Source of the DNA: Pseudomonadota bacterium
GTDB taxonomy: Bacteria > Pseudomonadota > Gammaproteobacteria > Steroidobacterales > Steroidobacteraceae
NCBI GenBank assembly: GCA_947454465.1
Contig: CANGJP010000003.1
Span: 1 to 64,000 of the forward strand
Reading direction: 5' to 3'
Length of the DNA: 64,000 nt
The notes under the pieces are model-generated. The model was not told the DNA's origin and did not search any database. It saw only the letters and a program-made list of their open reading frames with translations. Below, one piece after another: positions 20,241 through 29,839 of this stretch (position 1 is its first letter; each line of letters begins with the position of its first letter). Both the position numbers and the translations under genes were made by a program.

Positions 20241-21200
20241 ATGATCAGTCGCCGTCACTGCCTAGGCCTTACCCTAAGCGCAGGTGCCTCTTTAGCGCTT
20301 GATCCTCAACTTCTTTTGGCTGCACAGCAGGCTGTGGGCGAACGCATCATACCTTCGACGGGAGAAAGAATTCCCGTCATTGGACTTGGCAGTTCAGCTA
20401 CCTTCGCACAAACAGCAAAGTCTGAAGACCTAGACAATCTCAAAGGCGTTATGAAAACGCTGATCGATAATGGTGGCCGACTATTCGACACCGCGCCTGG
20501 TTACGGAGCCTCTGAAGAAGTAGCCGGTCGAATCGCACGAGAACTAGGCATCCACAAACGGCTGTTCTGGGCCACTAAAGTCAATGTCGCAGGCCGTAGC
20601 GGCGCGGCCGATCCCGGTGCTGCCCGGGCACAAATTGAACAGTCCTTTAACTATTTTGGTGTGGACAAAATCGATTTAATACAAGTTCATAACATGGGTG
20701 ATGTTGCGACACAATTACCCATTCTCAAAGAACTGAAGGCGAAGGGGCGTATCAAGTACATTGGACTAACGACCACGTCAACCAATCAATATCGACTGAT
20801 TGAACAAGCCATACGGAATGAGCCGATTGATTTTGTAGGGCTAGATTACGCCATTGATAATCGGGATGTGGAAGACAAACTGCTACCACTGGCAATGGAA
20901 CGCAAAATTGCTGTCTTGGCTTATCTACCCTTCGGCCGAACCAGCCTGTTTAAACGCGTTGCAGACCGTCCTTTGCCCGATTGGGCGAGTGAATTCGATG
21001 CGAAAACCTGGGCACAATTTTTCATCAAATACGTAATCAGCCATCCGGCAGTCACGGTGGTGACGCCCTCCACCAGTCAAGTTAAGAACATGCTGGACAA
21101 TCTCGGCGGGGGCATAGGGCGGCTGCCAGATTCAACCATGCGTAAACGCATGACTGACTTGATTGATGCCTTACCCCCAGTCGCAGTACGCATGGGATAG
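20241..21200 (+). CDS. aldo/keto reductase with N-terminal (Tat-like) signal
   Basis: SRRHCLGLTLSAGASLAL leader; RLFDTAPGYGASEEVAGR, IQVHNMGD, IKYIGLTTTS. Confidence 0.88.
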   Translation: MISRRHCLGLTLSAGASLALDPQLLLAAQQAVGERIIPSTGERIPVIGLGSSATFAQTAKSEDLDNLKGVMKTLIDNGGRLFDTAPGYGASEEVAGRIARELGIHKRLFWATKVNVAGRSGAADPGAARAQIEQSFNYFGVDKIDLIQVHNMGDVATQLPILKELKAKGRIKYIGLTTTSTNQYRLIEQAIRNEPIDFVGLDYAIDNRDVEDKLLPLAMERKIAVLAYLPFGRTSLFKRVADRPLPDWASEFDAKTWAQFFIKYVISHPAVTVVTPSTSQVKNMLDNLGGGIGRLPDSTMRKRMTDLIDALPPVAVRMG

Positions 21201-21216
21201 CACCCCATCGATTTAG

Positions 21217-22530
21217 TCAAGGCTCACGCATGGCACGGCGTAAGCTGTGAGTCAGCGGAGATAACATATAATCCAAAGCAGATCGCGCACCAAGCTGGAC
21301 AAAAACTTCGACTGGCATACCCGGCTTCACCGGCACCGCCAACTTATCCAGCTCACTTTTTTCAATACTCGCACGCAACACAAAGTGGGGTTCACCAGAA
21401 CGGGGATCTACCACCCTGTCTGCAGAAACATAGGTCACCTTACCAGAGATAGGTTCAGCATCACGTGCAGGCAACCCACTAAAATGTACATCAACGGGCA
21501 ATCCATCCTGTAAGTCATCTCCGTACCTTACATCAGCCATGGCTTCAACAACCAACGCATCTTCGGCCGGTAAAATATCCATTACCGGCTGCCCAGGCGC
21601 CACCACTCCTCCGATTGTAAACAGTTTAAGATCCACAACCGTGCCAGATATTGGCGCACGTATCTGTAAACGTGAAACAGCATCACTTGATGCAATCGTT
21701 CGACCAATAAGATCATCAATCTCGGCTTCTACAGTTGATAACTCAAGTGCCGCACGCTGGCGCCGCTCTGCAATAGCATTTTGTAACCTAAGATTTAAAT
21801 CGATGCGTCGTTGACTGGCTGCATGCGATTCTGCCGTGAATTCACTAATACTGGCACGATAGTTTTCTAAATCCCGCTCTAATGAAAGCAATTGTGGACG
21901 ACTGATAAATCCCTTCTCATGCAAATTACGGTTGGCCACTAACTCCTCTTGCATATAATCTGCAGCACGCTGCTTTGCCTCTATTTGCTTTTGTAGCGCT
22001 GCAACTTGTTCATCAATCTGCCCCATCTGCTCGGTCAGTAGGCTATTAAGGTTAGTCAGCAAAAGCTTGCCTGAATCAAAAGCACGTCGTTCTGAATCGA
22101 GAAGCGCCTTAACCTCCGGCATATGTTCACGCTTACTCAACGAGTCAGGAAAACTAATATGAGCTATATCATCACGTTCAGCACGCAACCGAGCTGCACG
22201 AGCTTGACGAGCATCCAACTGACTTCCATACACACTTGCTGTCGCAGTGATTTCAGTGCTAGCCAGCTCCACTAGCACCTGCCCTTCTTTAACAACATCT
22301 CCGTCCCGTACCAGAATCCGACGAACAATACCCCCTTCTAAGTGCTGTACTGACTTACGATTGCTGTCAGATTTAACATACCCCACTGCAATTACAGCAG
22401 CAGATAACGGAGATAACGCCGTCCACAACACAAATGAAACTAGGCTTACTACAATAATTCCGAGACCCCAATTGATACAATGCTGTGTATCAAGGGAAAT
22501 AGGTGAATACGTTGATACCTGGTTAGCCAT
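21217..22530 (-). CDS. HlyD-family type I secretion periplasmic adaptor
   Basis: VAVGYVKSDSNRKSVQHLEGGIVRRILVRDGDVVKEGQVLVEL; likely ATG at 22530. Confidence 0.92.
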   Translation of the reverse strand: MANQVSTYSPISLDTQHCINWGLGIIVVSLVSFVLWTALSPLSAAVIAVGYVKSDSNRKSVQHLEGGIVRRILVRDGDVVKEGQVLVELASTEITATASVYGSQLDARQARAARLRAERDDIAHISFPDSLSKREHMPEVKALLDSERRAFDSGKLLLTNLNSLLTEQMGQIDEQVAALQKQIEAKQRAADYMQEELVANRNLHEKGFISRPQLLSLERDLENYRASISEFTAESHAASQRRIDLNLRLQNAIAERRQRAALELSTVEAEIDDLIGRTIASSDAVSRLQIRAPISGTVVDLKLFTIGGVVAPGQPVMDILPAEDALVVEAMADVRYGDDLQDGLPVDVHFSGLPARDAEPISGKVTYVSADRVVDPRSGEPHFVLRASIEKSELDKLAVPVKPGMPVEVFVQLGARSALDYMLSPLTHSLRRAMREP

Positions 22531-24235
22531 TTGAAGTCTCGCGAATACCACCGGATTCAAATCCTGGCTTTGATTTCACTGGAGAAGGTCCTGTAACCAG
22601 CCCTAGAATCTCTGAGCTAGGCCCAATCATTTCCACACCACCGTTATTCAATACCAGCAAACGATCGCAATGCATCATCAAACTTGGTTTATGCCCTGCA
22701 ATCACTACCGTAACACCCGCCTTACGCATCGCTTTTAATGAAGCTAAAAGTGCTTGCTCGCCATCACCATCCAGACTGGCGTTAGGCTCATCAAGAACTA
22801 CAAGGCTGGGCTGACCAAAAAGGGCTCGTGCCAACGCAATGCGCTGCCGCTGACCCGGAGCAAGTCGCTCTCCTGCTTCACCAACATCGGTATCATAAGC
22901 GCCGGGTAATCCGACAATCATGTCATGGCAAAATGCACGTCGCGCTGCGGTGATGATTGCAGCATCAGCATCTACTACCAAACGGCCAATATTTTGGGCA
23001 ATGGTACCTGGGACCAATTGAACACCCTGTGGCAGATAACCAAAATGCATCGCTCGCTGTGCCAATGGCCACGCATCAAGTTCGGCTCCATCCAATCGTA
23101 TACGCCCAGAGGCTGGTCGAACCACACCCGCTAGGGCACGTATGAGCGTACTTTTTCCAGCTCCGCTAGGCCCAACAATACCAAGACATTCACCGGGTGA
23201 CAGCTTGAAAGAAATTCCACTCAAAATATCTCGCGACTCTTCACCAAGGCGTACTCTTAAGTTTTCTACTTCTAATATGCCTGTTGGCGCGGGTAATTCA
23301 GTCACTGCACGTGGGGTTGGTACATTAGACAAGGTATAAGCAATCCGACGAAAGGCAACTCGCGCTTCAATAAAGTTGCGCCAGCTCCCCACAGCCAAAT
23401 CTACTGGCGCTAGTGCACGTCCAAGCAAAATAGTTGCTGCAATCATAATTCCTGGCGTGACATGCTCAACAATCACTAACCATGCACCTAAGCCAAGCAT
23501 AGATGACTGCAGCGCATAACGAAAAAACTTTGATGTACCACTGAATACTCCACCAATCCAGGCTGCTCTACGCTGCGCCTCTAGAGCGTGATCTGATAAC
23601 CCACGCCATCTCGCGACCGCACGGTCAGTCATGCCTAAAGCTGAAAGCACTTCTGCTACACGCGATAACGCTTCGATATGACGATGTGCGTAACTGGTTG
23701 CCCCACTGGCCATCTCAATTCCTTTGCGAGTCATATGCTCATTCAGTAATGCCATACCAAATAAGAGTGCAGCCCCCATTAGCGCCACACACCCCATGAT
23801 CCAGTGCATCATAAAAATAATAAGCATGAACATGGGCAACCATGGAGCATCAAAAAAAGCCTGGAGCCCAGGACTCGAAACAAACTGAGTAACGGTGCCC
23901 AAATCACGCAAGCTGGCTTGTTGAGTAGGCGCCGGACCAAGTCTTGATTGGTCAAGTAATGCTTTGGCTAGCGGCTCTCCAAGATCACTGTCAAGGCGCC
24001 GCGCGATAGACGACATCAACCTTCCACGCAGTGTGTCTAGCATTGACATTGCCATTAGCAGCAATACTGTAATCATCATAAGTACAGCTAGTGTTGGCAA
24101 ACTATGACTAGGCAGCACGCGATCGTACACCTGCAACATAAAAAGCGGCGAGGCCAACACAAATAGATTCGATACAAAACTAAATAGGGCCGCGTACAGT
24201 AATTCGGTACGGTACCGCTGAAATATCGCCTTCAA
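22523..24235 (-). CDS. type I secretion system permease/ATPase (PrtD/HasD type)
   Basis: Walker A GPSGAGKST, signature LAPGQRQRIALARAL, Walker B LVVLDEPNASLD; ABC TM domain. Confidence 0.94.
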   Translation of the reverse strand: MKAIFQRYRTELLYAALFSFVSNLFVLASPLFMLQVYDRVLPSHSLPTLAVLMMITVLLLMAMSMLDTLRGRLMSSIARRLDSDLGEPLAKALLDQSRLGPAPTQQASLRDLGTVTQFVSSPGLQAFFDAPWLPMFMLIIFMMHWIMGCVALMGAALLFGMALLNEHMTRKGIEMASGATSYAHRHIEALSRVAEVLSALGMTDRAVARWRGLSDHALEAQRRAAWIGGVFSGTSKFFRYALQSSMLGLGAWLVIVEHVTPGIMIAATILLGRALAPVDLAVGSWRNFIEARVAFRRIAYTLSNVPTPRAVTELPAPTGILEVENLRVRLGEESRDILSGISFKLSPGECLGIVGPSGAGKSTLIRALAGVVRPASGRIRLDGAELDAWPLAQRAMHFGYLPQGVQLVPGTIAQNIGRLVVDADAAIITAARRAFCHDMIVGLPGAYDTDVGEAGERLAPGQRQRIALARALFGQPSLVVLDEPNASLDGDGEQALLASLKAMRKAGVTVVIAGHKPSLMMHCDRLLVLNNGGVEMIGPSSEILGLVTGPSPVKSKPGFESGGIRETSNG

Positions 24236-24456
24236 AATGTGTACCTCAATGCAACGGCATTCACATCACTAAATCGCTTTCAATGGAAAGGTTAGCAGCC
24301 GTTATCAATGCGCATAAACCAACGGCATGCCGCATGCAGGATGCCTAGATCACAATGGAGATATCGGACTGAATCTAACCTAATAAAGGGCTAGTAACGT
24401 CGAACAGTTCACATATCCGCTACAAGAACAGGCGGTAGGCTATAGATGTGCACCAT

Positions 24457-24492
24457 AAAAAAAACCGGTCGGGCCATAAGACCCGACCGGAT
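24457..24492 (-). terminator. Rho-independent terminator of RTX gene
   Basis: minus strand ccggtcggg-tcttatgg-cccgaccgg followed by T8. Confidence 0.9.
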
Positions 24493-24505
24493 TAACCATG
24501 AACTC

Positions 24506-26488
24506 TTAAACTACTTCGAATACAGTTCCAAGGCTACCCTTCAGCTTAGCCAAGTCAAAATTTGAATCGAACACATTATCTAGGGTAATCGACCATGACT
24601 TATCACCGGTCACCAAAGGCAACCCATTCGCGTCATTGATTGCCCCAATTTCACCGATAATCAGCTTATTACCATTCTGCGTCAGAATGTAATCCCAAAC
24701 ATTGGCAGAAGGAGTATCGGCAAATTTAAAGTCCTGAGTAGGAACATCAATGGCGCTTAGACGAGGCATAAGAGATTTTGTAAAGATAGACTTATCATCA
24801 CTTGAGCCTGAAATGGCAAAGCGAATCTTATCAACACCACGTTCAAAATCCGTAATCGTGTCATGTCCAGCCTGCGAACCATTTGAACCCAAATCCAGCA
24901 TCGCAGTACCCTTGGTCCAGTCCACTTTAAAATCACCACGGAACAAGAAGATATCGCTGCCTGCGCCGCCGGTTAGGGTGTCATTTCCCTGTCCACCATC
25001 AAGGATATCGTTACCATCTCCGCCGCGGAGTACATCGGTCCCTGCCTCACCATAGAGAACATCATTATTTGCACCGCCATCAACAGTATCATTACCAACC
25101 CCAGCCCATACGGTATCGTTACCGGCACCTGCGTTGACAACATCATCACCACTTTCGCCCCAAATAGCGTCATTACCGATATCGCCATAAATTATATCGT
25201 TACCTGTACCACCAAACAGTGAGTCGTTACCCGCACCACCATCAATCAAATCATTTCCATCACAACCGTATAGCGCATCATCGCCGCCTAAACCGTATAA
25301 CTTATCATCGCCTTTTTCACCATACAGACGGTCGCCTGCATTACCACCATAAAGGGTGTCGTTACCATCTCCACCGTAATATACAATTGCTATGTTTGAG
25401 GGTGATCCACCGGAGCCTCCACCTGAACCGCCATTAGTATCATCACCCGCTCCACCAAAAACCAACTTCCATGCTGGCTTACATAGCATTGATGAATTCA
25501 GCTGTGATACGTTCATGCCAACAAGAGTGATTGATGATTTATTCAATGCATTGCTTGTCTGAAAAAATTCAATCAAAGCCCCATCAGTTCCATTCGACAA
25601 TTTAATTGAAATATCTTTACCAGACGTCCATGTTCCCGCTTGGTGATCATCAATAAACTTGTAGAACGAGGCTTCCTCTGTACTATCAAATCGTGCAGTC
25701 AGCGAACGAAAATCAAGGAGGTCAACGCTACTGTTTACACTGGTGCCTTTTTCAAAATCCCAGATGACATCATTACCTTGCTCTGTAAAAAATGTCTTTG
25801 AGAGTGCACGCGCCTCACTATATGCCCAGGTGAAATAATCCCGCTGACCGTCCGCTTGGAGATTGCCGAAATCGTCTACCATGCCGCCGACAAGCCAATC
25901 ATCACCACCACCGCCGTAGATCGTGTCATTACCTCTTCCGCCGATCAGGGTATCGTCGTCAGCCCCACCATCCATCCAATCGTTATCATTTCCACCTTCG
26001 AGAAAATCAATACCTGCTTCACCACGTAAGGTATCAGCACCGTCACCACCCTTAATCCAATCTCCCCCAGTGCCGCCCAACAATTGATCATTCCCGGTAC
26101 CCCCATCTAATACGTCATCACCCGTACCACCGAAAAGCCAATCATTACCTGTACCACCATAGATAGTGTCATTATCCGCACCACCATCAAGCCAATCGTT
26201 ACCGTCATCTCCAAACAATCTATCGCTACCCGTACCGCCGTAGATCGTGTCATTACCATTGCCACCATGAACGATGTCATTGCCAGATCCCGCGTCAACC
26301 CAATCATTACCATCACCAGCATCCACATAGTCATTACCGCCCCCAGCCCAAATGCGGTCATTACCTGCACCGGTAGTAATCACATCAGCACTGTCAGTCC
26401 CAAGCACCGCTTGATTTAACGTGGTGCCTGTAGTGACTGTTGTTCCAGTTGCCAAACTTTTCACAGTGAAATTAAGACGAATTGCCAT
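24506..26488 (-). CDS. RTX calcium-binding repeat protein, probable type I secretion substrate
   Basis: Two blocks of GGxGNDxlx nonapeptides, C-terminal FEVV-type end, no N-terminal signal, adjacent T1SS genes; likely ATG at 26488. Confidence 0.93.
   Translation of the reverse strand: MAIRLNFTVKSLATGTTVTTGTTLNQAVLGTDSADVITTGAGNDRIWAGGGNDYVDAGDGNDWVDAGSGNDIVHGGNGNDTIYGGTGSDRLFGDDGNDWLDGGADNDTIYGGTGNDWLFGGTGDDVLDGGTGNDQLLGGTGGDWIKGGDGADTLRGEAGIDFLEGGNDNDWMDGGADDDTLIGGRGNDTIYGGGGDDWLVGGMVDDFGNLQADGQRDYFTWAYSEARALSKTFFTEQGNDVIWDFEKGTSVNSSVDLLDFRSLTARFDSTEEASFYKFIDDHQAGTWTSGKDISIKLSNGTDGALIEFFQTSNALNKSSITLVGMNVSQLNSSMLCKPAWKLVFGGAGDDTNGGSGGGSGGSPSNIAIVYYGGDGNDTLYGGNAGDRLYGEKGDDKLYGLGGDDALYGCDGNDLIDGGAGNDSLFGGTGNDIIYGDIGNDAIWGESGDDVVNAGAGNDTVWAGVGNDTVDGGANNDVLYGEAGTDVLRGGDGNDILDGGQGNDTLTGGAGSDIFLFRGDFKVDWTKGTAMLDLGSNGSQAGHDTITDFERGVDKIRFAISGSSDDKSIFTKSLMPRLSAIDVPTQDFKFADTPSANVWDYILTQNGNKLIIGEIGAINDANGLPLVTGDKSWSITLDNVFDSNFDLAKLKGSLGTVFEVV
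24948..25374 (-). repeat. RTX repeat block 2 (about 15-16 nonapeptide units, 27-bp DNA period)
   Basis: GDGNDTLYG GNAGDRLYG EKGDDKLYG ... GAGSDIF. Confidence 0.85.
25886..26371 (-). repeat. RTX repeat block 1 (18 nonapeptide units, 27-bp DNA period)
   Basis: GAGNDRIWA GGGNDYVDA GDGNDWVDA ... GGGDDWLVG. Confidence 0.87.
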
Positions 26489-26874
26489 GATTGAGACCTC
26501 ATTAGTTGCAGGTGTTTCGGATCGGATGGCTGCATCGTATGGACCCAATTCTCAAATAACAATGCAATGGATGCATTGATTCAACACTTATGTTTTATCG
26601 TAGCTATGTTATGTATGAACAACCGATAATTATGTTATTTGTAAGATTCTGTGCGCGAATTCACAGCGGAAAAACAGCTCTAAAGGCCGCTTACCCCCCC
26701 CCAAGCGACGAACACCGATTACGCCAGCCCTGCTCGGATCAGCAGCATCCAAAGATAGCCTTAAATTAAAGCAAGCTTATCTCAATGCTTATAAAACGCA
26801 GCATTAGCTCACTAGTAGCACTCCACTGGAATCAATCCATGACGATCACTGCGCTTTTTTATTTGAAAAATTCA

Positions 26875-27474
26875 CTAGATCGATTTGATTTTCACTGACT
26901 TAAAGCGAACCGTACCGCCAGCTGATTGCAATGCTAAGGGACCACTCTTAAATTTATTATCACGCACATCAACAGTCTGTTGGCCATTAAGCACCACCAC
27001 CAATTGATCACCGCGTGCAATAACCTCAAAGACATTCCATCGATTAGCGGCCTTAGGCATGGGTTGTGCAACCTTAGCGACACCTACAATGGCGCCCGTA
27101 CCATAAGTAGGGTCGCTGCGCTTATCATAGACATTGACTTCGTAGGCATTGGTTGCACCGACATTGCTACGATCCTGACAACGCAGGAACAGCCCACTGT
27201 TGCACTCCTCATCAGCCCAGAATTCAGCACGCAGCTCGAAGTCGGTGTAGCTGTCCTTGCTGACCAGAAAGCCCATCTCACCACCCTTACCCTGCAAGGT
27301 GCCATCCACCAATGTCCAGTTACCCTTACCAACCGGAGTCCAACCATCAAAGTTACTCATGTGCGCACCATCTACCAACGTCACCCACCCTGCACTACCT
27401 AAACTACTGCAACCGAATAACTGTGTAGTGACAGCAGCAACACCGGCCGTGATCACGTTTCTGCGGTTAATCAT
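26875..27474 (-). CDS. DUF1080 domain-containing protein (3-keto-disaccharide hydrolase-like)
   Basis: FDGWTPVGKGNWTLVDGTLQGKGGEMGFLVSKDSYTDFELRAEFWADEECNSGLFLRCQ; signal sequence with LFGCSS. Confidence 0.87.
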   Translation of the reverse strand: MINRRNVITAGVAAVTTQLFGCSSLGSAGWVTLVDGAHMSNFDGWTPVGKGNWTLVDGTLQGKGGEMGFLVSKDSYTDFELRAEFWADEECNSGLFLRCQDRSNVGATNAYEVNVYDKRSDPTYGTGAIVGVAKVAQPMPKAANRWNVFEVIARGDQLVVVLNGQQTVDVRDNKFKSGPLALQSAGGTVRFKSVKIKSI

Positions 27475-27639
27475 GAGTCAGCTCTCCTAATAATTTGTGG
27501 CCAAGCCCACCGCTATGGTAATTACTCTACTGAGCCAACGTTACCACGACTGTGCGCACTCGGGGTATCCAGATCCGTAATCACCCTTACATGAAAAATG
27601 CACGCAGTGACTTAGACTCTCCAACAAAGCGGGGACGTC

Positions 27640-28650
27640 GTGAATATCACTGTTTTTAGCACCAAGGCCTACGATCGCCAGTTTTTATTAGACGCCAATA
27701 ATGCGGCGGGCGCCCCCCATCGATTGACATTCCACGAAACGACCCTGACCGTTCAGAGCGCCATGCTGGCCGCCGGAAGTGATGTCGTATGTGCCTTTGT
27801 TAATGATCAACTCAATGCCGAGGTGCTTACCCTACTGCACCAACAAGGCGTTCGCTTAGTCACGCTACGGTGTGCTGGATTTAATAATGTCGATTTGTCA
27901 GCTGCAAATCGACTGGGCATCCACATTGCACGCGTACCCAATTACTCACCCGCTGCCGTAGCTGAACACAGCGTGGCACTCATGTTGACGCTAAATCGGC
28001 ACATCCATCGTGCTTATCTGCGCGTACGTGAAGCCAACTTTTCCCTCGAAGGATTGCTTGGCTTCGATATGCAACACCGCACCGTTGGTATTATCGGTAC
28101 GGGAAAAATCGGCACCCGCCTTGCGCATATTCTGTATGGTTTCGACTGCAAGCTGCTGGCCTATGATCCAATTCAAAGTCCAGCCTGCTTGGAGTTAGGC
28201 GTCCATTACGTACCCCTAGATACACTGTATGCTCAATCGCAGATCATTAGCCTGCATTGCCCGCTGACACCCGAAACGCGGCACATGATCAATGCAGCTG
28301 CATTTGAAAAAATGCAGCCCGGTGTTATGTTGATCAATACCAGCCGGGGCGCAGTTATTGATACACATGCCGCGGTAACCGCACTCAAGACAGGTCGCAT
28401 CGGCGCATTAGGATTGGATGTGTATGAAGAAGAAGGTGACTTATTTTTCGAAAACCTCTCTGAACAGGTATTACAAGATGACGTGTTCGCACGTCTACTC
28501 ACCTTTCCGAATGTATTGATCACCGGCCATCAGGCATTCTTCACGCGCGAAGCCTTACTTGCTATTGCCACCACCACGATTGATAACATCAATCAGTTTA
28601 TCAAGACCGGCAACGCGCACCACGAAATATCCACTGAAAAACTCGCCTAA
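27640..28650 (+). CDS. 2-hydroxyacid dehydrogenase (D-lactate dehydrogenase, LdhA-like)
   Basis: MNITVFSTKAYDRQFL, AEHSVALMLTLNRHIHRAYLRVREANFSLEGLLGFDMQHRTVGIIGTGKIG. Confidence 0.92.
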   Translation: MNITVFSTKAYDRQFLLDANNAAGAPHRLTFHETTLTVQSAMLAAGSDVVCAFVNDQLNAEVLTLLHQQGVRLVTLRCAGFNNVDLSAANRLGIHIARVPNYSPAAVAEHSVALMLTLNRHIHRAYLRVREANFSLEGLLGFDMQHRTVGIIGTGKIGTRLAHILYGFDCKLLAYDPIQSPACLELGVHYVPLDTLYAQSQIISLHCPLTPETRHMINAAAFEKMQPGVMLINTSRGAVIDTHAAVTALKTGRIGALGLDVYEEEGDLFFENLSEQVLQDDVFARLLTFPNVLITGHQAFFTREALLAIATTTIDNINQFIKTGNAHHEISTEKLA

Positions 28651-28690
28651 AAAATCAGCCAAACTGAATCACGTAGCAGGACATTACTTT

Positions 28691-29515
28691 TCAGTGGCTT
28701 TGCAGAGTCCAACGCAATTTAACGAACAGCGATTTGAGCACAGCAGGAATTTTTTCATATTGAGACTGGGTCATATAAATAGGCGGCTCCTTTCCAAAAT
28801 TTCGTGCATCCATAAACCAAGGCTTGGAATACACCAAACTTATAATTGGCCGATCTCGTTGACTGTGATTAGCCAAACCTAAATGTAACAATCGATAGTC
28901 CCACAGATAAACAGATCCACGCCTCACCACCGGACAAATCCCAGGATGCTCAACAGGGCTGTAGCCAAAGTTATGATGTGATTCAGACCATAAAACCGTA
29001 CCACAGGACTGATCCACATCCACCAAAGGCAGAATTACTGTAATTGCATACGGAGGCAATTGCCCACTAACAGTAAGGTTATCTTCAAACAGCGCTTCCA
29101 TATCTCGATGCAAGCCCTGATTAGCCGATCCCACCAAGGACTGAACAGCGACGTAACTATCCAACGCAACCTCAGGTCCCAATAGCATCTTCATCAACAG
29201 AATGAGCAGCGGATGTCCATATAAATTCGGATCATCAAACGGCGATTCTAAGCTCATGGTAATGTGAAATCGTTTATCACCTACGACATAATTATTTTTA
29301 TTGAAATCACCTTCCGTGAGCTGTTCAATTTTTTTATCGAATGCTAATTTCAACAGATCAATATATTCAGTTGTGAATAAATTCTCGACTATCAAACATC
29401 CACAACAATTAAAATGATGCCTTAACAATCTAACATCATCTTCTCGTATCCCCGTTGCGGCAACCTCTTGGGCATCCACCACATAAAACCCTTCATTATT
29501 TTTTGTAATTTGCAT
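28691..29515 (-). CDS. phytanoyl-CoA dioxygenase family protein
   Basis: GLHRDMEALFED (HxD region), LLHLGLANHSQRDRPIISLVYSKPW. Confidence 0.85.
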   Translation of the reverse strand: MQITKNNEGFYVVDAQEVAATGIREDDVRLLRHHFNCCGCLIVENLFTTEYIDLLKLAFDKKIEQLTEGDFNKNNYVVGDKRFHITMSLESPFDDPNLYGHPLLILLMKMLLGPEVALDSYVAVQSLVGSANQGLHRDMEALFEDNLTVSGQLPPYAITVILPLVDVDQSCGTVLWSESHHNFGYSPVEHPGICPVVRRGSVYLWDYRLLHLGLANHSQRDRPIISLVYSKPWFMDARNFGKEPPIYMTQSQYEKIPAVLKSLFVKLRWTLQSH

Positions 29516-29839
29516 GGTGTTTTATTTTTAAAATATCCCGCGACTTAGATAGGAAAAATGAAACAGGCTAGCAACACTCCACTTCATACTCAATTCCTAA
29601 GACTCATTTCTCCTTCGGTAGAGAATAAACAAGCTAATTGACGAACACCAGCGACACAACCCCTTTTGGACCACCAACTGACCCTTGGGCGTCCACTACC
29701 CCGCTTCGTCTTAATTCGAGTCAACAAACCAGCCAGATAAAACCGCAAACATAAAATACTTAAACTCAATTCAGTGTTGTAGTTGGTCTGGCGCTACTGC
29801 TACTGTGCACATCTAACTTTTGCCCCACTGCCAATCCCC

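Noticed and set aside
24948-26371. CRISPR-like or DNA tandem array appearance
   Set aside because: Regular ~27-bp periodicity is explained by GGxGxDxxx RTX codons; units are degenerate at DNA level and there are no spacers.
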